NCBI GenBank assembly: GCA_017937095.1
Contig: JAGBEG010000010.1
Location: forward strand, 248,001-312,000
Source: Roseburia sp.
Lineage (GTDB): Bacteria > Bacillota > Clostridia > Lachnospirales > Lachnospiraceae
Direction: 5' to 3'
Length of the DNA stretch: 64,000 nucleotides
Of this stretch, positions 23,886 to 33,043 are shown in pieces (position 1 is the first letter of the stretch; the number at the start of each line of letters is the position of its first letter). The position numbers and the translations under genes were made by a program. The notes beneath the pieces are model-generated. The model was not told the DNA's origin. It made no database searches and saw only the letters and a list, made by a program, of their open reading frames with translations.

Positions 23886-24749
23886 ATGGCAGCAGAAAGT
23901 AAAACAAAACATTATGTCAATTTATTTTTAAGATACTTTGTCCTGATCCTCGTTGGTCTTATTATGATTTACCCATTGATCTGGATGGTCGGTGCAACTT
24001 TTAAGTCGAATGCGGAGATTTTCTCCAGCATCGGATTTATTCCGAAGAACCCGACCTTAGAGGGCTATAAGGCAGCAATGCAGAATTACGGCGGAGCCAT
24101 CAACGTGTGGAAGGCAATGCTCAATACCTTCTCTTATGTAATTCCGAAGGTTGTATTTACGATGATTTCCGCGACAGTTACCGCATATGGTTTCGGACGT
24201 TTTGAGTTCAAAGGAAGAGGAATCCTGTTCTCCGTTTTGATGGCGACACTGTTCCTTCCGCAGGTAGTATTAAATGTTCCGCAGTTCATCTTATTCACGA
24301 AGCTGGGCTGGGTAGATTCCTCATTATATCTGCCGATCATTGTACCTACGCTGTTTGCAACAGATACGCTTTTCGTATTCCAGTTGATCCAGTTCCTGCG
24401 CAATGTGCCCAAGGAGTTGGATGAGGCAGCGAAAATTGACGGATGTAACGCTATGCAGACATTGGTGAAGGTTATCGTTCCGATGCTTTCCCCGGCGATT
24501 ACTTCCATCGCATTGTTCCAGTTCATGTGGTCATCCAATGACTTTATGGGACCGTTGCTCTATGTAAATACACCGGCGAAGTATCCGCTGGCAATCTTTG
24601 TCAAGATGTCCATGGATGCTGATTCGGGCTTCCAGTGGAACAGAATCCTTGCATTATCTCTGATTTCCATTATCCCGTCCCTGATCGTATTCTTTATGGC
24701 ACAGGATAAGTTCGTAGACGGTATTTCCGCCGGCGGTGTTAAGGGCTAA
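23886..24749 (+). CDS. ABC sugar transporter permease (MalG/UgpE type)
   Basis: 287 residues with six predicted membrane segments and the EAA loop LDEAAKIDGCNAMQTLVKVIVPMLSPAI around 180-205. The C-terminal FVDGISAGGVKG is typical of MalG-type permeases. It forms the heterodimeric channel with the preceding permease. AAAGGAA precedes the ATG, and a hairpin with a T-run follows the stop. Confidence 0.93.
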   Translation: MAAESKTKHYVNLFLRYFVLILVGLIMIYPLIWMVGATFKSNAEIFSSIGFIPKNPTLEGYKAAMQNYGGAINVWKAMLNTFSYVIPKVVFTMISATVTAYGFGRFEFKGRGILFSVLMATLFLPQVVLNVPQFILFTKLGWVDSSLYLPIIVPTLFATDTLFVFQLIQFLRNVPKELDEAAKIDGCNAMQTLVKVIVPMLSPAITSIALFQFMWSSNDFMGPLLYVNTPAKYPLAIFVKMSMDADSGFQWNRILALSLISIIPSLIVFFMAQDKFVDGISAGGVKG

Positions 24750-24763
24750 TATTTAAGAAAAAA

Positions 24764-24789
24764 GAGGGTGGCAGTTCTGCCACCCTTTT
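24764..24789 (+). terminator. Terminator between permease and polygalacturonase genes
   Basis: GGGTGGCA (24766-24773) and TGCCACCC (24778-24785) with a GTTC loop, then TTTT. It ends 23 bases before the GH28 start, so it may lower expression of downstream genes. Confidence 0.75.
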
Positions 24790-24812
24790 CAAATATTCAG
24801 GAGGAAAAGAAG

Positions 24813-26372
24813 ATGGATATTCGGCTTGTGATGAAGACGGCGAGAAGCGTATCTTTGGAACTGGAGGACGGCGGCATCTATAAGACAAAGGAGCCGTACC
24901 GCATTTTGGTCAACGGGAAGGAAGAGAAGACGACGGATACGGTAATCACCTCCGTTTACGGACTGAAACCGGACACTGATTATGAAATCTGCGTGGAAGA
25001 CATGCGGGGAGAAATGCAGGGCAATCTTGCATTTCGTACGGATTATGAATTTATTACGTTAAATGTGCGGAAATTTGGCGCAAAAGGAGACGGCATTTCG
25101 GATGATACATCGTTTATTCAGGCGGCAATCATGGCGTGTCCTGCCAACAGCCGTGTGCTCATTCCGAAGGGAACATATAAGATTACAAGTATTTTCTTAA
25201 AGAGCGGCATCAATCTGGAACTGGAAAAGGGCGCCGAGCTGCTTGCAGATACCGACCGCTCCCATTTTGCAATTCTTCCGGGGCTTGTGGAAAGCTATGA
25301 CGAGACAGAGGAATACAATCTCGGCACATGGGAAGGAAACCCGCTTCCGATGTTCGCCGGAATCATTTCTGGTATTGACGTCTCCGATGTGACACTCTAT
25401 GGGGAGGGCAGTATCAATGGTGCGGCGAATCACGAGAACTGGTGGAAAAATGAAAAGGTCATGGTGGGGGCATTCCGTCCGCGTATGCTCTCCTTGAACC
25501 GTTGTAAGAATATCCGCGTACAGGGACTTTATTTTCACGACAGCCCCGCATGGGTGATTCACCCGTATTTTTCCAATCAGCTTTTGTTCTGTAATCTGAT
25601 CGTCGAAAATCCGGCACAGTCGCCGAATACGGATGGGCTTGATCCCGAATCCTGCCGGGACGTGGAAATCTGCGGTATCCGGTTCTCGCTTGGAGACGAT
25701 TGTATCGCGGTGAAGTCCGGCAAGATCTATATGGGCAGAAAATATAAGACGCCGTCCTCCAACGTGCATGTATACCAGTGCCTGATGGAGAACGGGCACG
25801 GCGCGGTGACGGTGGGGAGCGAGATGGCAGGCGGCGTAAATAATCTGATCGTCGAGAAGTGCCGCTTCTATCACACGGACCGCGGACTCCGCATCAAGAC
25901 GAGAAGAGGTCGCGGCAGGGATGCGGTGCTTGACAACATCATTTTCCGGGATCTGGAAATGGAACAGGTCATGACGCCGTTTACGGCAAATGCCTTTTAT
26001 TTCTGCGATCCGGACGGCAGAACAGAGTTCGTCCAGTCCAGAGAGACTTATCCGGTCGATGAAGGAACGCCTGTCATGAAGCGTTTCTGCTTCGAGAATA
26101 TCACGGCGAAGGACTGTCATGTGGCGGCGTCCTGGTTCGACGGACTCCCGGAAGAGAAGATCGAACAGATTACGATGCGCAATGTCGCGATTTCCTTTGC
26201 AAAGGATGCCAAATGTGATGTGCCGATCATGTCAAACGGCGTGGATGCCTGCAGCAGGAAGGGATTGTTTGCGAGGAACGTGAAGAAAATGGTTCTTGAA
26301 AATGTGAAGATCGAGGGCTGTGAGGGCGAGGAGTTCGAGCTTTTCGGGGTGGACGAAATCATCCGAAAGTAA
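24813..26372 (+). CDS. GH28 family glycoside hydrolase (polygalacturonase-like)
   Basis: 519 residues from the ATG at 24813 (CAGGAGG nine bases upstream). The alternative ATG at 24768 lies in the terminator hairpin. A short N-terminal beta domain (~1-75) precedes a right-handed beta helix. The GH28 catalytic motifs are present in order: SPNTDG near 270, GDDC near 294, GHG near 328 and RIK near 359. No signal peptide is visible, so it should act in the cytoplasm on imported oligogalacturonides, probably as an exo-enzyme releasing galacturonate. The locus supplies the importer and the uronate pathway. Confidence 0.92.
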   Translation: MDIRLVMKTARSVSLELEDGGIYKTKEPYRILVNGKEEKTTDTVITSVYGLKPDTDYEICVEDMRGEMQGNLAFRTDYEFITLNVRKFGAKGDGISDDTSFIQAAIMACPANSRVLIPKGTYKITSIFLKSGINLELEKGAELLADTDRSHFAILPGLVESYDETEEYNLGTWEGNPLPMFAGIISGIDVSDVTLYGEGSINGAANHENWWKNEKVMVGAFRPRMLSLNRCKNIRVQGLYFHDSPAWVIHPYFSNQLLFCNLIVENPAQSPNTDGLDPESCRDVEICGIRFSLGDDCIAVKSGKIYMGRKYKTPSSNVHVYQCLMENGHGAVTVGSEMAGGVNNLIVEKCRFYHTDRGLRIKTRRGRGRDAVLDNIIFRDLEMEQVMTPFTANAFYFCDPDGRTEFVQSRETYPVDEGTPVMKRFCFENITAKDCHVAASWFDGLPEEKIEQITMRNVAISFAKDAKCDVPIMSNGVDACSRKGLFARNVKKMVLENVKIEGCEGEEFELFGVDEIIRK

Positions 26373-26454
26373 TAAAATAATACAGAAATCACAAAATGCG
26401 GGGAGCAATGGCAGAAGAAGGATCGGATGCCGGAAAGCGAAAGGAGAAGAAATT

Positions 26455-27303
26455 ATGCAGCTTGGAATACGTTTACATGATATCAGAAAGGCGCCGCTTG
26501 AGGAACGATTGGCGATTGCGCATGAGCAGGGGTTTGCCTGCGGTCATCTTGCGCTCTCTAAGGTAATTTCAGAGTACCCGGTGGATGACGGGGCGCTTAC
26601 GCCGGGCTATGCAATGTACTTAAAACGCATTTTCCGGGAGAATGAGCTGGATGTGGCGGTGCTCGGATGTTATCTGAATCTGGCGAATCCAAATCCAAAG
26701 AGCCTTGCCGGGATCACGCACCGCTATATGGCGCACATCCGCTTTGCGTCGCTGCTTGGCGCGGGAGTTGTCGGAACGGAGACAGGCGCGCCCAATGAGG
26801 AATACCGGTTCGAGGAGAGAAGCCACTCTGAGGAGGCGCTTGAGATTTTCATTAAGAATCTGCGTCCGGTCGTGGAATATGCAGAAAAGATGGGTGTGAT
26901 CGTCGCGATCGAGCCGGTCTATAAGCATATTGTGTGCAATCCGAAGCGCGCCAGAAGAGTGCTTGATGAGATTGCTTCGCCGAATCTTCAGATCATATTT
27001 GATCCGGTCAATTTGCTTGACATCTGTAATTATAAAGACAGGGATGCGATCATAGCAGAGGCAATCGAGCTGCTGGGCGAGGATATTGCGATGGTGCATA
27101 TCAAGGACTTTCAGGTTTCCGACGGCAAGCTGGTATCGGTTGCGGCGGGAACGGGGGAGATGGACTATATGCCGATCATCCGTTTTATGAAAATGAGAAA
27201 GCCGTATATTCATGCAACGCTTGAGGACACCGTGCCGGAAAACGCAGTGGCTGCACGTGCATATATCCAGGCGTTGTGGGATGCCTGCAGGACGGACAGG
27301 TAG
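26455..27303 (+). CDS. Sugar phosphate isomerase/epimerase (xylose isomerase-like TIM barrel)
   Basis: 282 residues from the ATG at 26455 (AAAGGAGAAG upstream). Metal-binding residues typical of the AP-endonuclease-2/IolE-type family are visible: VAIEPV (Glu), IFDPVN (Asp), MVHIKDF (His) and TLEDT (Glu). The reaction is not predictable; an isomerisation or epimerisation of a pectin-derived sugar or uronate is likely from context. The last codons and the stop belong to a 41-bp tandem duplication that continues downstream. Confidence 0.85.
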   Translation: MQLGIRLHDIRKAPLEERLAIAHEQGFACGHLALSKVISEYPVDDGALTPGYAMYLKRIFRENELDVAVLGCYLNLANPNPKSLAGITHRYMAHIRFASLLGAGVVGTETGAPNEEYRFEERSHSEEALEIFIKNLRPVVEYAEKMGVIVAIEPVYKHIVCNPKRARRVLDEIASPNLQIIFDPVNLLDICNYKDRDAIIAEAIELLGEDIAMVHIKDFQVSDGKLVSVAAGTGEMDYMPIIRFMKMRKPYIHATLEDTVPENAVAARAYIQALWDACRTDR

Positions 27304-27380
27304 GACGAAGGACAGCGCACGTTTCCTGCAGGACGGACAGATAGGACGAAGGGCAGCGCACGTTTCCTGCGGGGCGGGCT
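27284..27380 (+). repeat. 41-bp tandem repeat across the stop codon of the isomerase gene
   Basis: Units start CCTGCAGGACGGACAG at 27284 and 27325, and a partial third (CCTGCGGGGCGGGC) starts at 27366. The period is exactly 41 bp. The first unit contains the stop codon TAG, so later copies are non-coding and do not extend the protein. Confidence 0.9.
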
Positions 27381-27416
27381 GCGGTGCAATACGACAGGGA
27401 TGAGTGGAGGTACGAA

Positions 27417-28061
27417 ATGTGGAATAGAATCTTCGACATGGATAACGTAGTATGGCGAACCATTGACAAGATCGGAAAGATTTTTTTGCTGAATCTTCTG
27501 TGGCTTGTCTGTTCACTGCCAATTTTTACAATCGGTGCGTCTACGACGGCATTGATCTACAGCAGTATGAAGCTTCATAAGAATGAGGGCTATTGGCATC
27601 AGAATTTCTTTTCGTCTTTTAAGGAAAATTTTAAGCAGGCGACAGCCATTTTCCTGCTCTATCTTGCCGCAGGCGTGTTTCTGGCAGTGGATTTTGTGCT
27701 GGGCAATCAGGCGGGAAATACGTTTGGAATACTGATGCAGGGAGCGGCGGGAATCCTTTTCGTGCCGTATTTTCTGTCGCTTTTATATGTATTCGGTGTG
27801 CAGGCGAAGTTCGTAAATCCGGTGAAAGCAACGATCCGGTATTCCTTTTTCATGGCGCTTCGCAACATGAAAGGTACGATTCAGATGGCGATTCTGGTAG
27901 TCTTGTTCGTGTGGGTGAACACGACAGTACTGCTCGCCAACTTTCTGTCGCTGATCTACGGTTTCGGACTGATGGGGTATTTTTTTGCAGCGTATTACCA
28001 GAAGGCGTTTGCAAAATATATTGAACCGCAGGAGGAAGTGCCGGGCGGCGAAACGGTTTAA
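27417..28061 (+). CDS. YesL-family (DUF624) membrane protein
   Basis: 214 residues from the ATG at 27417, seven bases after GGAGG. Five or so hydrophobic segments are present. The N-terminal motif DNVVWRTIDKIGKIFLLNLLWLVCSLPIFTIGAST is diagnostic of DUF624/YesL. yesL lies in the rhamnogalacturonan locus of Bacillus subtilis, and members are common in carbohydrate-import operons; a role in transporter function or assembly is suspected but unproven. Last gene of the rightward pectin operon before a terminator. Confidence 0.9.
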   Translation: MWNRIFDMDNVVWRTIDKIGKIFLLNLLWLVCSLPIFTIGASTTALIYSSMKLHKNEGYWHQNFFSSFKENFKQATAIFLLYLAAGVFLAVDFVLGNQAGNTFGILMQGAAGILFVPYFLSLLYVFGVQAKFVNPVKATIRYSFFMALRNMKGTIQMAILVVLFVWVNTTVLLANFLSLIYGFGLMGYFFAAYYQKAFAKYIEPQEEVPGGETV

Positions 28062-28076
28062 GAGAAAAGGCACAGG

Positions 28077-28138
28077 ATGCCGCATTGGGAGAATGATAGC
28101 AGATGATGTAAATGTCATTTTCCTGATGCGGCATTTTT
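28077..28138 (+). terminator. Terminator at the end of the pectin operon
   Basis: ATGCCGCAT and ATGCGGCAT arms flank a ~40-base loop that contains a smaller hairpin, followed by TTTTT. Confidence 0.65.
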
Positions 28139-28272
28139 GCCCCTTGTGAATGTTGCTGCTTTCAGACGCGCAAATGCATGTTATCCGCGCAGAATGCATC
28201 TTATCCCGTAAAGTGTTGAAAAAACGTTGTCTGGTGTTAAGGTAAAAGCATCAAGAGAACGGAGGGAACGAG

Positions 28273-29448
28273 ATGGGAATTGTGATAAAGTTATTGGCAG
28301 GCTGTGCCGGTGCGGTGTTCATTGTGCGGGGAGCCCGGGCAAAGAGGAGACATGGAAAATGGAGGGCGGCAGTTTTTTGCGGCGGCTTTCTTCTGGCGGC
28401 AGCCGTTTTTGCGGTGATGCTTCCACGCATATTGTTTCCTGAATATGAAAGTCCTGCGGTCACGGGGGAGTATGCGGTGGCGACAGCAGAATATACCTGG
28501 GTGGATGAGAGCAGAATCGAGACTTATACAGATACGGGTGAGAAACGGCGTCTTACGGTGAAAATCTGGTATCCGGTGGAGCCGGAACACAGTTGTCCGC
28601 TCGTGGTATTTTCACACGGGGCATTCGGCGTGATTGACAGCAATTATTCCACCTGCACCGAGCTTGCGTCTCACGGCTATGTGGTCGCAAGTATCGGACA
28701 TACCTACCATGCCATGTTTGTGACGGATACGGACGGAAATACGACCTATGCCAGTACAGAGTTCTTAAAACAGGTGAGTGCCGCTGGCAGTGAAGCGGAC
28801 GATCCCGAATCAGAAAAAGAGCGCTACGAGTATAGCCGCGCGTGGATGCAGGTACGCACGGCGGATGAAAATTTTGTGCTGGATCAGATCCTGTCACTTG
28901 CTGCGGGGAGCAGGAAGGAAAATATGCCCGGAGAAATGACGGGCACAGGAGCGGAAGGGGCAGGGGAGGATGTGAACCCATGGAGACTCATCGACACGGA
29001 TCGCATCGGACTGTTCGGTCACTCGATGGGCGGCGCAGCTTCCGTGCAGCTTGGGAGAGAGCGCGATGATATCGACGCAGTGATCGATCTTGAAGGAACG
29101 ATGCTTGGCGAGTATGTTGATTTTGCGGACGGAACAGAGGTATTTAACACAGAGCCTTATCCGGTTCCGGTCTTAGACGTCAATTCCGCTGCGACAGACG
29201 CCGAGGCGAGGATGCTTCCCGGCAACGGCTATGTCAATTTCTATGTCGGGGAGCGCGCCGTGGATTATCATTATGCAGTGATCGCTGACGCCAGGCATTT
29301 AAATTTCACGGATCTGCCGTTGATATCGCCGGTTCTTGCGAAGCTGCTTGGCGTGGGAGATGCGGACGCAAAAGAGTGCATCGAGGAAGTGAACGCACTG
29401 GTGCTGGACTTTTTTGATACTTATCTGAAGGAAGCGCCCGAAAAATAA
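28273..29448 (+). CDS. PAF-acetylhydrolase-like alpha/beta hydrolase, membrane-anchored
   Basis: 391 residues. Two hydrophobic N-terminal segments (about 5-22 and 34-56) suggest membrane anchoring with the catalytic domain outside. The nucleophile elbow GHSMG is near residue 254, the oxyanion-type VVFSHGAFG near 115, and a late ADARHLNF could supply the His. This resembles the platelet-activating factor acetylhydrolase/dienelactone hydrolase-like group; the substrate is unknown, probably an ester or short acyl chain. GGAGGG precedes the ATG. The next gene starts 18 bases later, so it may be co-transcribed with the LytTR pair. Confidence 0.82.
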   Translation: MGIVIKLLAGCAGAVFIVRGARAKRRHGKWRAAVFCGGFLLAAAVFAVMLPRILFPEYESPAVTGEYAVATAEYTWVDESRIETYTDTGEKRRLTVKIWYPVEPEHSCPLVVFSHGAFGVIDSNYSTCTELASHGYVVASIGHTYHAMFVTDTDGNTTYASTEFLKQVSAAGSEADDPESEKERYEYSRAWMQVRTADENFVLDQILSLAAGSRKENMPGEMTGTGAEGAGEDVNPWRLIDTDRIGLFGHSMGGAASVQLGRERDDIDAVIDLEGTMLGEYVDFADGTEVFNTEPYPVPVLDVNSAATDAEARMLPGNGYVNFYVGERAVDYHYAVIADARHLNFTDLPLISPVLAKLLGVGDADAKECIEEVNALVLDFFDTYLKEAPEK

Positions 29449-29466
29449 ATGCAAAAGAGGTCTTAA

Positions 29467-29922
29467 ATGAAAGTCAGAATCCGGAAAATCGCGGAAAAAG
29501 AAGCGGAACAGGTCATTATTGAGTGCGTGGAGATCACGCCGGAGGTAAAGGACATCTGCGCCTATGCCGGCGCAAAGGGGAAAGAGCTTGTGGGAACGGA
29601 GAACGGAAAGAGCTTCCGGTTCCCGCTTGCGTCGGTGTATTACTTTGAGGCGCTCGATGAGAAAGTGTTTGCCTACACGTCGGACCGGGTGTATGAAATC
29701 AGGCTCCGTCTCTACGAGGCGGAAGAGGCGTATGCAGCCTGTCATTTCATCCGCTGTTCCAAGTCTGTGCTGCTCAATCTGATGCAGCTTGAGAGCATCA
29801 GTCCGGCATTGAACGGGCGTTTCTTTGCACATATGAAAAACGGCGAGACGGTCATGATATCAAGGGCGTATGTGCCAAGGCTTAAGGAGGCAGTGATGGG
29901 AGAGGAGGGAAAACGGAAATGA
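29467..29922 (+). CDS. LytTR-domain DNA-binding protein
   Basis: 151 residues. The C-terminal ~100 residues carry the LytTR pattern: a VYYFEALDEKVFAYTSDRVYEIRLRLYE strand region, then FIRCSKSVLLNLMQLESISPALNGRFFAHMKNGETVMISRAYVPRLKEAV. There is no receiver domain. Stand-alone LytTR regulators of this size usually pair with a DUF3021 membrane protein that inhibits them; such a gene follows with an ATGA overlap. Target unknown, probably its own operon. Confidence 0.9.
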   Translation: MKVRIRKIAEKEAEQVIIECVEITPEVKDICAYAGAKGKELVGTENGKSFRFPLASVYYFEALDEKVFAYTSDRVYEIRLRLYEAEEAYAACHFIRCSKSVLLNLMQLESISPALNGRFFAHMKNGETVMISRAYVPRLKEAVMGEEGKRK

Positions 29923-30395
29923 AGTCAGAAAACAGACAATCGGCAAAAGCGTTCTGGACGGAATTTATGATGTCGTTTTTCGTGTGTACGGCATGTATCT
30001 GTATTCTGGAAGGGGTTCTCGGAATGATTTTTTTGCCAGAGCAGAGGTTCGGTTACGACGCATTTTTCTCACCGCCGTTGTTCGGCTTTGTGTCGGTACT
30101 GTTTGGGATCGTAACATATTCTAAACATGAGCTTACGATGCAGGAGGTCATTGTCCGAAGGTGCATCCATCTGCTTCTCATTGAAGTGTTTGTAGTCGGA
30201 CTCAATTACGCGGCGGGGACGATCTTCTCGACAGCGCTCGTCATTGTGCTTGTGCTTGCAATCGCCGTGATCTTTGTGGCGGTCTATGCAGTCTTATACG
30301 TCAATGATAAGAGGAGCGCGGTTCTTTTTAATGAGGAGTTGAAGAAATATCAAAAGAGAGTGGAACAGGAAGGACAGGAAACAGACGACAGATAA
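29919..30395 (+). CDS. DUF3021-family membrane protein, LytTR partner
   Basis: 158 residues with four hydrophobic segments (about 18-38, 48-68, 82-104, 108-130) and a charged C-terminal tail. The pattern SFFVCTACICILEG and TMQEVIVRRCIHLLLIEVFVV fits DUF3021. Overlapping translation with the LytTR gene and the known LytTR regulatory systems suggest it holds the regulator at the membrane. A terminator follows. Confidence 0.85.
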   Translation: MKSENRQSAKAFWTEFMMSFFVCTACICILEGVLGMIFLPEQRFGYDAFFSPPLFGFVSVLFGIVTYSKHELTMQEVIVRRCIHLLLIEVFVVGLNYAAGTIFSTALVIVLVLAIAVIFVAVYAVLYVNDKRSAVLFNEELKKYQKRVEQEGQETDDR

Positions 30396-30411
30396 AAAAC
30401 AGATACAAACA

Positions 30412-30441
30412 AAAGTGCCGGCTTGACCGGCACTTTCGACT
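30412..30441 (+). terminator. Terminator after the LytTR-DUF3021 pair
   Basis: AAAGTGCCGG and CCGGCACTTT with a five-base loop. The T-run lies partly in the stem and resumes after CGAC. Confidence 0.7.
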
Positions 30442-30455
30442 TTCGTTCCCAAACA

Positions 30456-30495
30456 GTAAAAAAATAACATCTGTGGCGAACTGCCCGCAGATGTT
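30456..30495 (-). terminator. Terminator of rpmB (minus strand)
   Basis: Read leftward, AACATCTG (30495-30488) pairs with CAGATGTT (30473-30466) and is followed by ATTTTTTTAC. Confidence 0.75.
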
Positions 30496-30523
30496 ATTGT
30501 CGCGCGTCCGTCGGACACACGTT

Positions 30524-30709
30524 CTAAGCTCTTTCAACTTTACCGGATTTCAAACAGGAAGCACATACATATAATTTCTTAGGTGTTCCGTTCACTTTAC
30601 AGTTGACACGCTTGATGTTTGATTTCCACATTCTATTTGATCTTCTATGAGAGTGGCTGACATTATTACCGAAATGAGCGCCCTTTCCACAAACTGCACA
30701 TTTTGCCAT
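30524..30709 (-). CDS. rpmB: 50S ribosomal protein L28
   Basis: 61 residues, the usual bacterial length. MAKCAVCGKGAHFGNNVSHSHRRSNR is the L28 N-terminus. Cys pairs C-x-x-C at 4/7 and 50/53 form the zinc ribbon seen in zinc-dependent L28. Monocistronic, with its own terminator; AGGAGG lies upstream on the minus strand. The region 30710-30952 holds this gene's upstream region and that of yloU. Confidence 0.97.
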   Translation of the reverse strand: MAKCAVCGKGAHFGNNVSHSHRRSNRMWKSNIKRVNCKVNGTPKKLYVCASCLKSGKVERA

Positions 30710-30952
30710 GCTTTTGCACCTCCTTGCATATTCATAATCCCATCATGCAGGCTTCATCCCACATTCATCAGGTAGAACCTGCAAACAAACAGGCTCACAA
30801 CATGATTATTCTAGCAGAAGAAAGTTGATAATGCAAGCAAATTTTAAAAAAAATATAAAAAACGCAAAACAGGACTATGAATTTTCGTGGAAAGCGGTTA
30901 TAATAGCAATAAACTAGCGTTAATATGGCTTTGAAAGGAGCATCGTTATTCT

Positions 30953-31312
30953 ATGAATGGACAAATGGAGACCCGGTTGGGAAAAGTTACAATAGATTCA
31001 GAGGTCATCGCAACCTACGCAGGTTCTGTTGCGGTAGAGTGCTTCGGGATTGTCGGCATGGCGGCGGTCAATATGAAGGATGGTCTGGTCAAATTGTTAA
31101 AGAGGGATTATCTGACACATGGAATAAATGTCGCCATTGATGAAGAAAATAAAATAACGATTGATTTTCACGTTATCGTATCCTACGGCGTCAGCATCAG
31201 TACGGTTTCCGATAACCTGATTGAGACGGTAAAGTATAAGGTAGAAGAGTTTACCGGTATGGAAATCAAGAAGATTAATATCTACGTCGAAGGCGTACGA
31301 GTGATTGATTAA
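30953..31312 (+). CDS. yloU: Asp23/Gls24 family protein (YloU-like)
   Basis: 119 residues with the Asp23/Gls24 signature: an N-terminal beta strand, GKVTIDSEVIATYAGSVAVECFGIVGMAAV, and later VIVSYGVSISTVSDNLIETVKYKVEEFTGMEI. AAAGGAG lies 12 bases before the ATG at 30953. In Bacillus and relatives this gene sits between rpmB and yloV (fakA), as here. Members are implicated in envelope stress or membrane organisation; the exact role is unclear. Confidence 0.93.
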   Translation: MNGQMETRLGKVTIDSEVIATYAGSVAVECFGIVGMAAVNMKDGLVKLLKRDYLTHGINVAIDEENKITIDFHVIVSYGVSISTVSDNLIETVKYKVEEFTGMEIKKINIYVEGVRVID

Positions 31313-31325
31313 GGAGGATTTTGAG

Positions 31326-33041
31326 GTGGAAATCACTACGATGAATGCCGGGGCTCTTGCGAAAGCGTTTCTGGCGGGAGCGAAAAACTTAGAGGCGAAG
31401 AAAGAATGGATCAATGAACTGAATGTATTCCCTGTTCCGGACGGAGATACAGGAACCAATATGTCGATGACGATCATGTCGGCGGCGAAGGAAGTCGCTG
31501 CAATGGAGAACCCGGATATGAAGTCGCTTGCAAAGGCAATCTCTTCCGGTTCGCTGCGCGGCGCAAGAGGTAACTCGGGCGTTATTCTTTCCCAGTTGTT
31601 CCGCGGCTTTACCAAGATCATTGCAGAGTACGATGAAGTGGACGTACAGGTGCTCTCCGATGCGTTTCAGAAGGCGGTGGAGACTGCTTACAAGGCAGTT
31701 ATGAAGCCGAAGGAGGGAACGATTCTTACCGTTGCAAAGGGCATGGCGAACCGCGCCGCAGAAATCTGTGATGATACGACGGATCTGATCGCATTCTGCG
31801 AGGAAGTGATTAAGGAAGGCGATCATGTCTTAAGCAAGACGCCGGATATGCTTCCGGTCTTAAAGCAGGCAGGCGTTGTGGATTCCGGCGGACAGGGTCT
31901 GATGCAGGTCATGAAGGGCGCGCTGGATTCCCTGCTCGGCAAGGAGATTGATTATGAGATAGAAGCTCCGGCGAAGAGCGCTGCGGCTGTTTCGGGTGAT
32001 TCTTCTTCCTATAATATCGAGGCACAGGCAGCCCAGGAGATCAAGTTTGCATATTGTACACAGTTTTTGATTATGCTGGATAAGCCGATCACCACAAAGC
32101 AGGAGAACGAATTTAAGGAATATCTTGAGAGCATCGGTGATTCAATTGTAGTTGTTGCGGATGACGAAATCGTTAAGGTACACGTACATACCAACGATCC
32201 GGGTCTTGCAATGCAGAGAGGTCTGACGTACGGCAGCCTTACGACAATCATTATCGAGAACATGAAGTTAGAGCGGGATGAGAAGATTTCCGCCTTAAAG
32301 GAAAAGGAAATGCAGTCGGGGGCGATTCCTGATGCAAAGCAGCCGGAAGTATCTGCGGAGCCGAAGGAGCAGGAGCCGCCGAAGGAGATGGGCTTTATCT
32401 CCGTCAGCATCGGCGAGGGAATCAACGAGATCTTTAAGGGACTCGGCGTCGATTATATCATTGAGGGCGGTCAGACGATGAATCCGAGCACTGAGGATAT
32501 GTTGAACGCGATTGAGAAGGTCAATGCGAAGACGATCTTCATTCTTCCGAACAATAAGAATATTATTCTCGCTGCGAATCAGGCGGCGTCTCTGGTGGAG
32601 GATAAGAAGATTATCGTGATTCCGACGAAGACGATTCCGCAGGGTATCACGGCATTGATTAACTTTATTCCGGACAGTACGCCGGAGGACAATGCGGAAC
32701 GCATGAACACCGAGATCGGCACCGTGAAGACAGGTCAGGTGACCTATGCCGTGCGTGATACGGTGATCGACGATAAGGAGATCAAGCAGGACGATTACAT
32801 GGGAATCGGTGATGCAGGTATTCTTTCCGTGGGGCAGGAGCTTGCCGCAACCGTGCTTGATATGGCAGGACAGCTTATCGATGAGGACTCCGCGATTGTT
32901 ACCATTTATTACGGTGAGGACATGAAGGAAGAGGACGCGAACGCAATCAGCGAAAAGCTGCTGGCGGAATATCCCGATGTAGAGGTAGAAGTTCATTACG
33001 GCGGACAGCCGATTTATTATTACGTGATTTCGGTGGAGTAA
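31326..33041 (+). CDS. fakA: DAK2-domain fatty acid kinase subunit (FakA/YloV)
   Basis: 571 residues starting at GTG 31326, eight bases after AAGGAGG; an ATG at 31341 is possible but too close to the frame's core. The N-terminal DhaL-like domain carries NVFPVPDGDTGTNMSMT, whose aspartates bind Mg-ATP, and GSLRGARGNSGVILSQ. The C-terminal half holds the conserved linker and EDD-like region seen in YloV (FILPNNKNIILAANQAA). FakA phosphorylates exogenous fatty acids presented by FakB (DegV family) for phospholipid synthesis. No fakB is in the window. Confidence 0.93.
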   Translation: MEITTMNAGALAKAFLAGAKNLEAKKEWINELNVFPVPDGDTGTNMSMTIMSAAKEVAAMENPDMKSLAKAISSGSLRGARGNSGVILSQLFRGFTKIIAEYDEVDVQVLSDAFQKAVETAYKAVMKPKEGTILTVAKGMANRAAEICDDTTDLIAFCEEVIKEGDHVLSKTPDMLPVLKQAGVVDSGGQGLMQVMKGALDSLLGKEIDYEIEAPAKSAAAVSGDSSSYNIEAQAAQEIKFAYCTQFLIMLDKPITTKQENEFKEYLESIGDSIVVVADDEIVKVHVHTNDPGLAMQRGLTYGSLTTIIIENMKLERDEKISALKEKEMQSGAIPDAKQPEVSAEPKEQEPPKEMGFISVSIGEGINEIFKGLGVDYIIEGGQTMNPSTEDMLNAIEKVNAKTIFILPNNKNIILAANQAASLVEDKKIIVIPTKTIPQGITALINFIPDSTPEDNAERMNTEIGTVKTGQVTYAVRDTVIDDKEIKQDDYMGIGDAGILSVGQELAATVLDMAGQLIDEDSAIVTIYYGEDMKEEDANAISEKLLAEYPDVEVEVHYGGQPIYYYVISVE

Positions 33042-33043
33042 GA

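Noticed and set aside
24768-24812. Upstream start for the GH28 gene giving 15 extra residues
   Set aside because: Its ATG lies in the terminator hairpin and has no ribosome site; CAGGAGG precedes the ATG at 24813.
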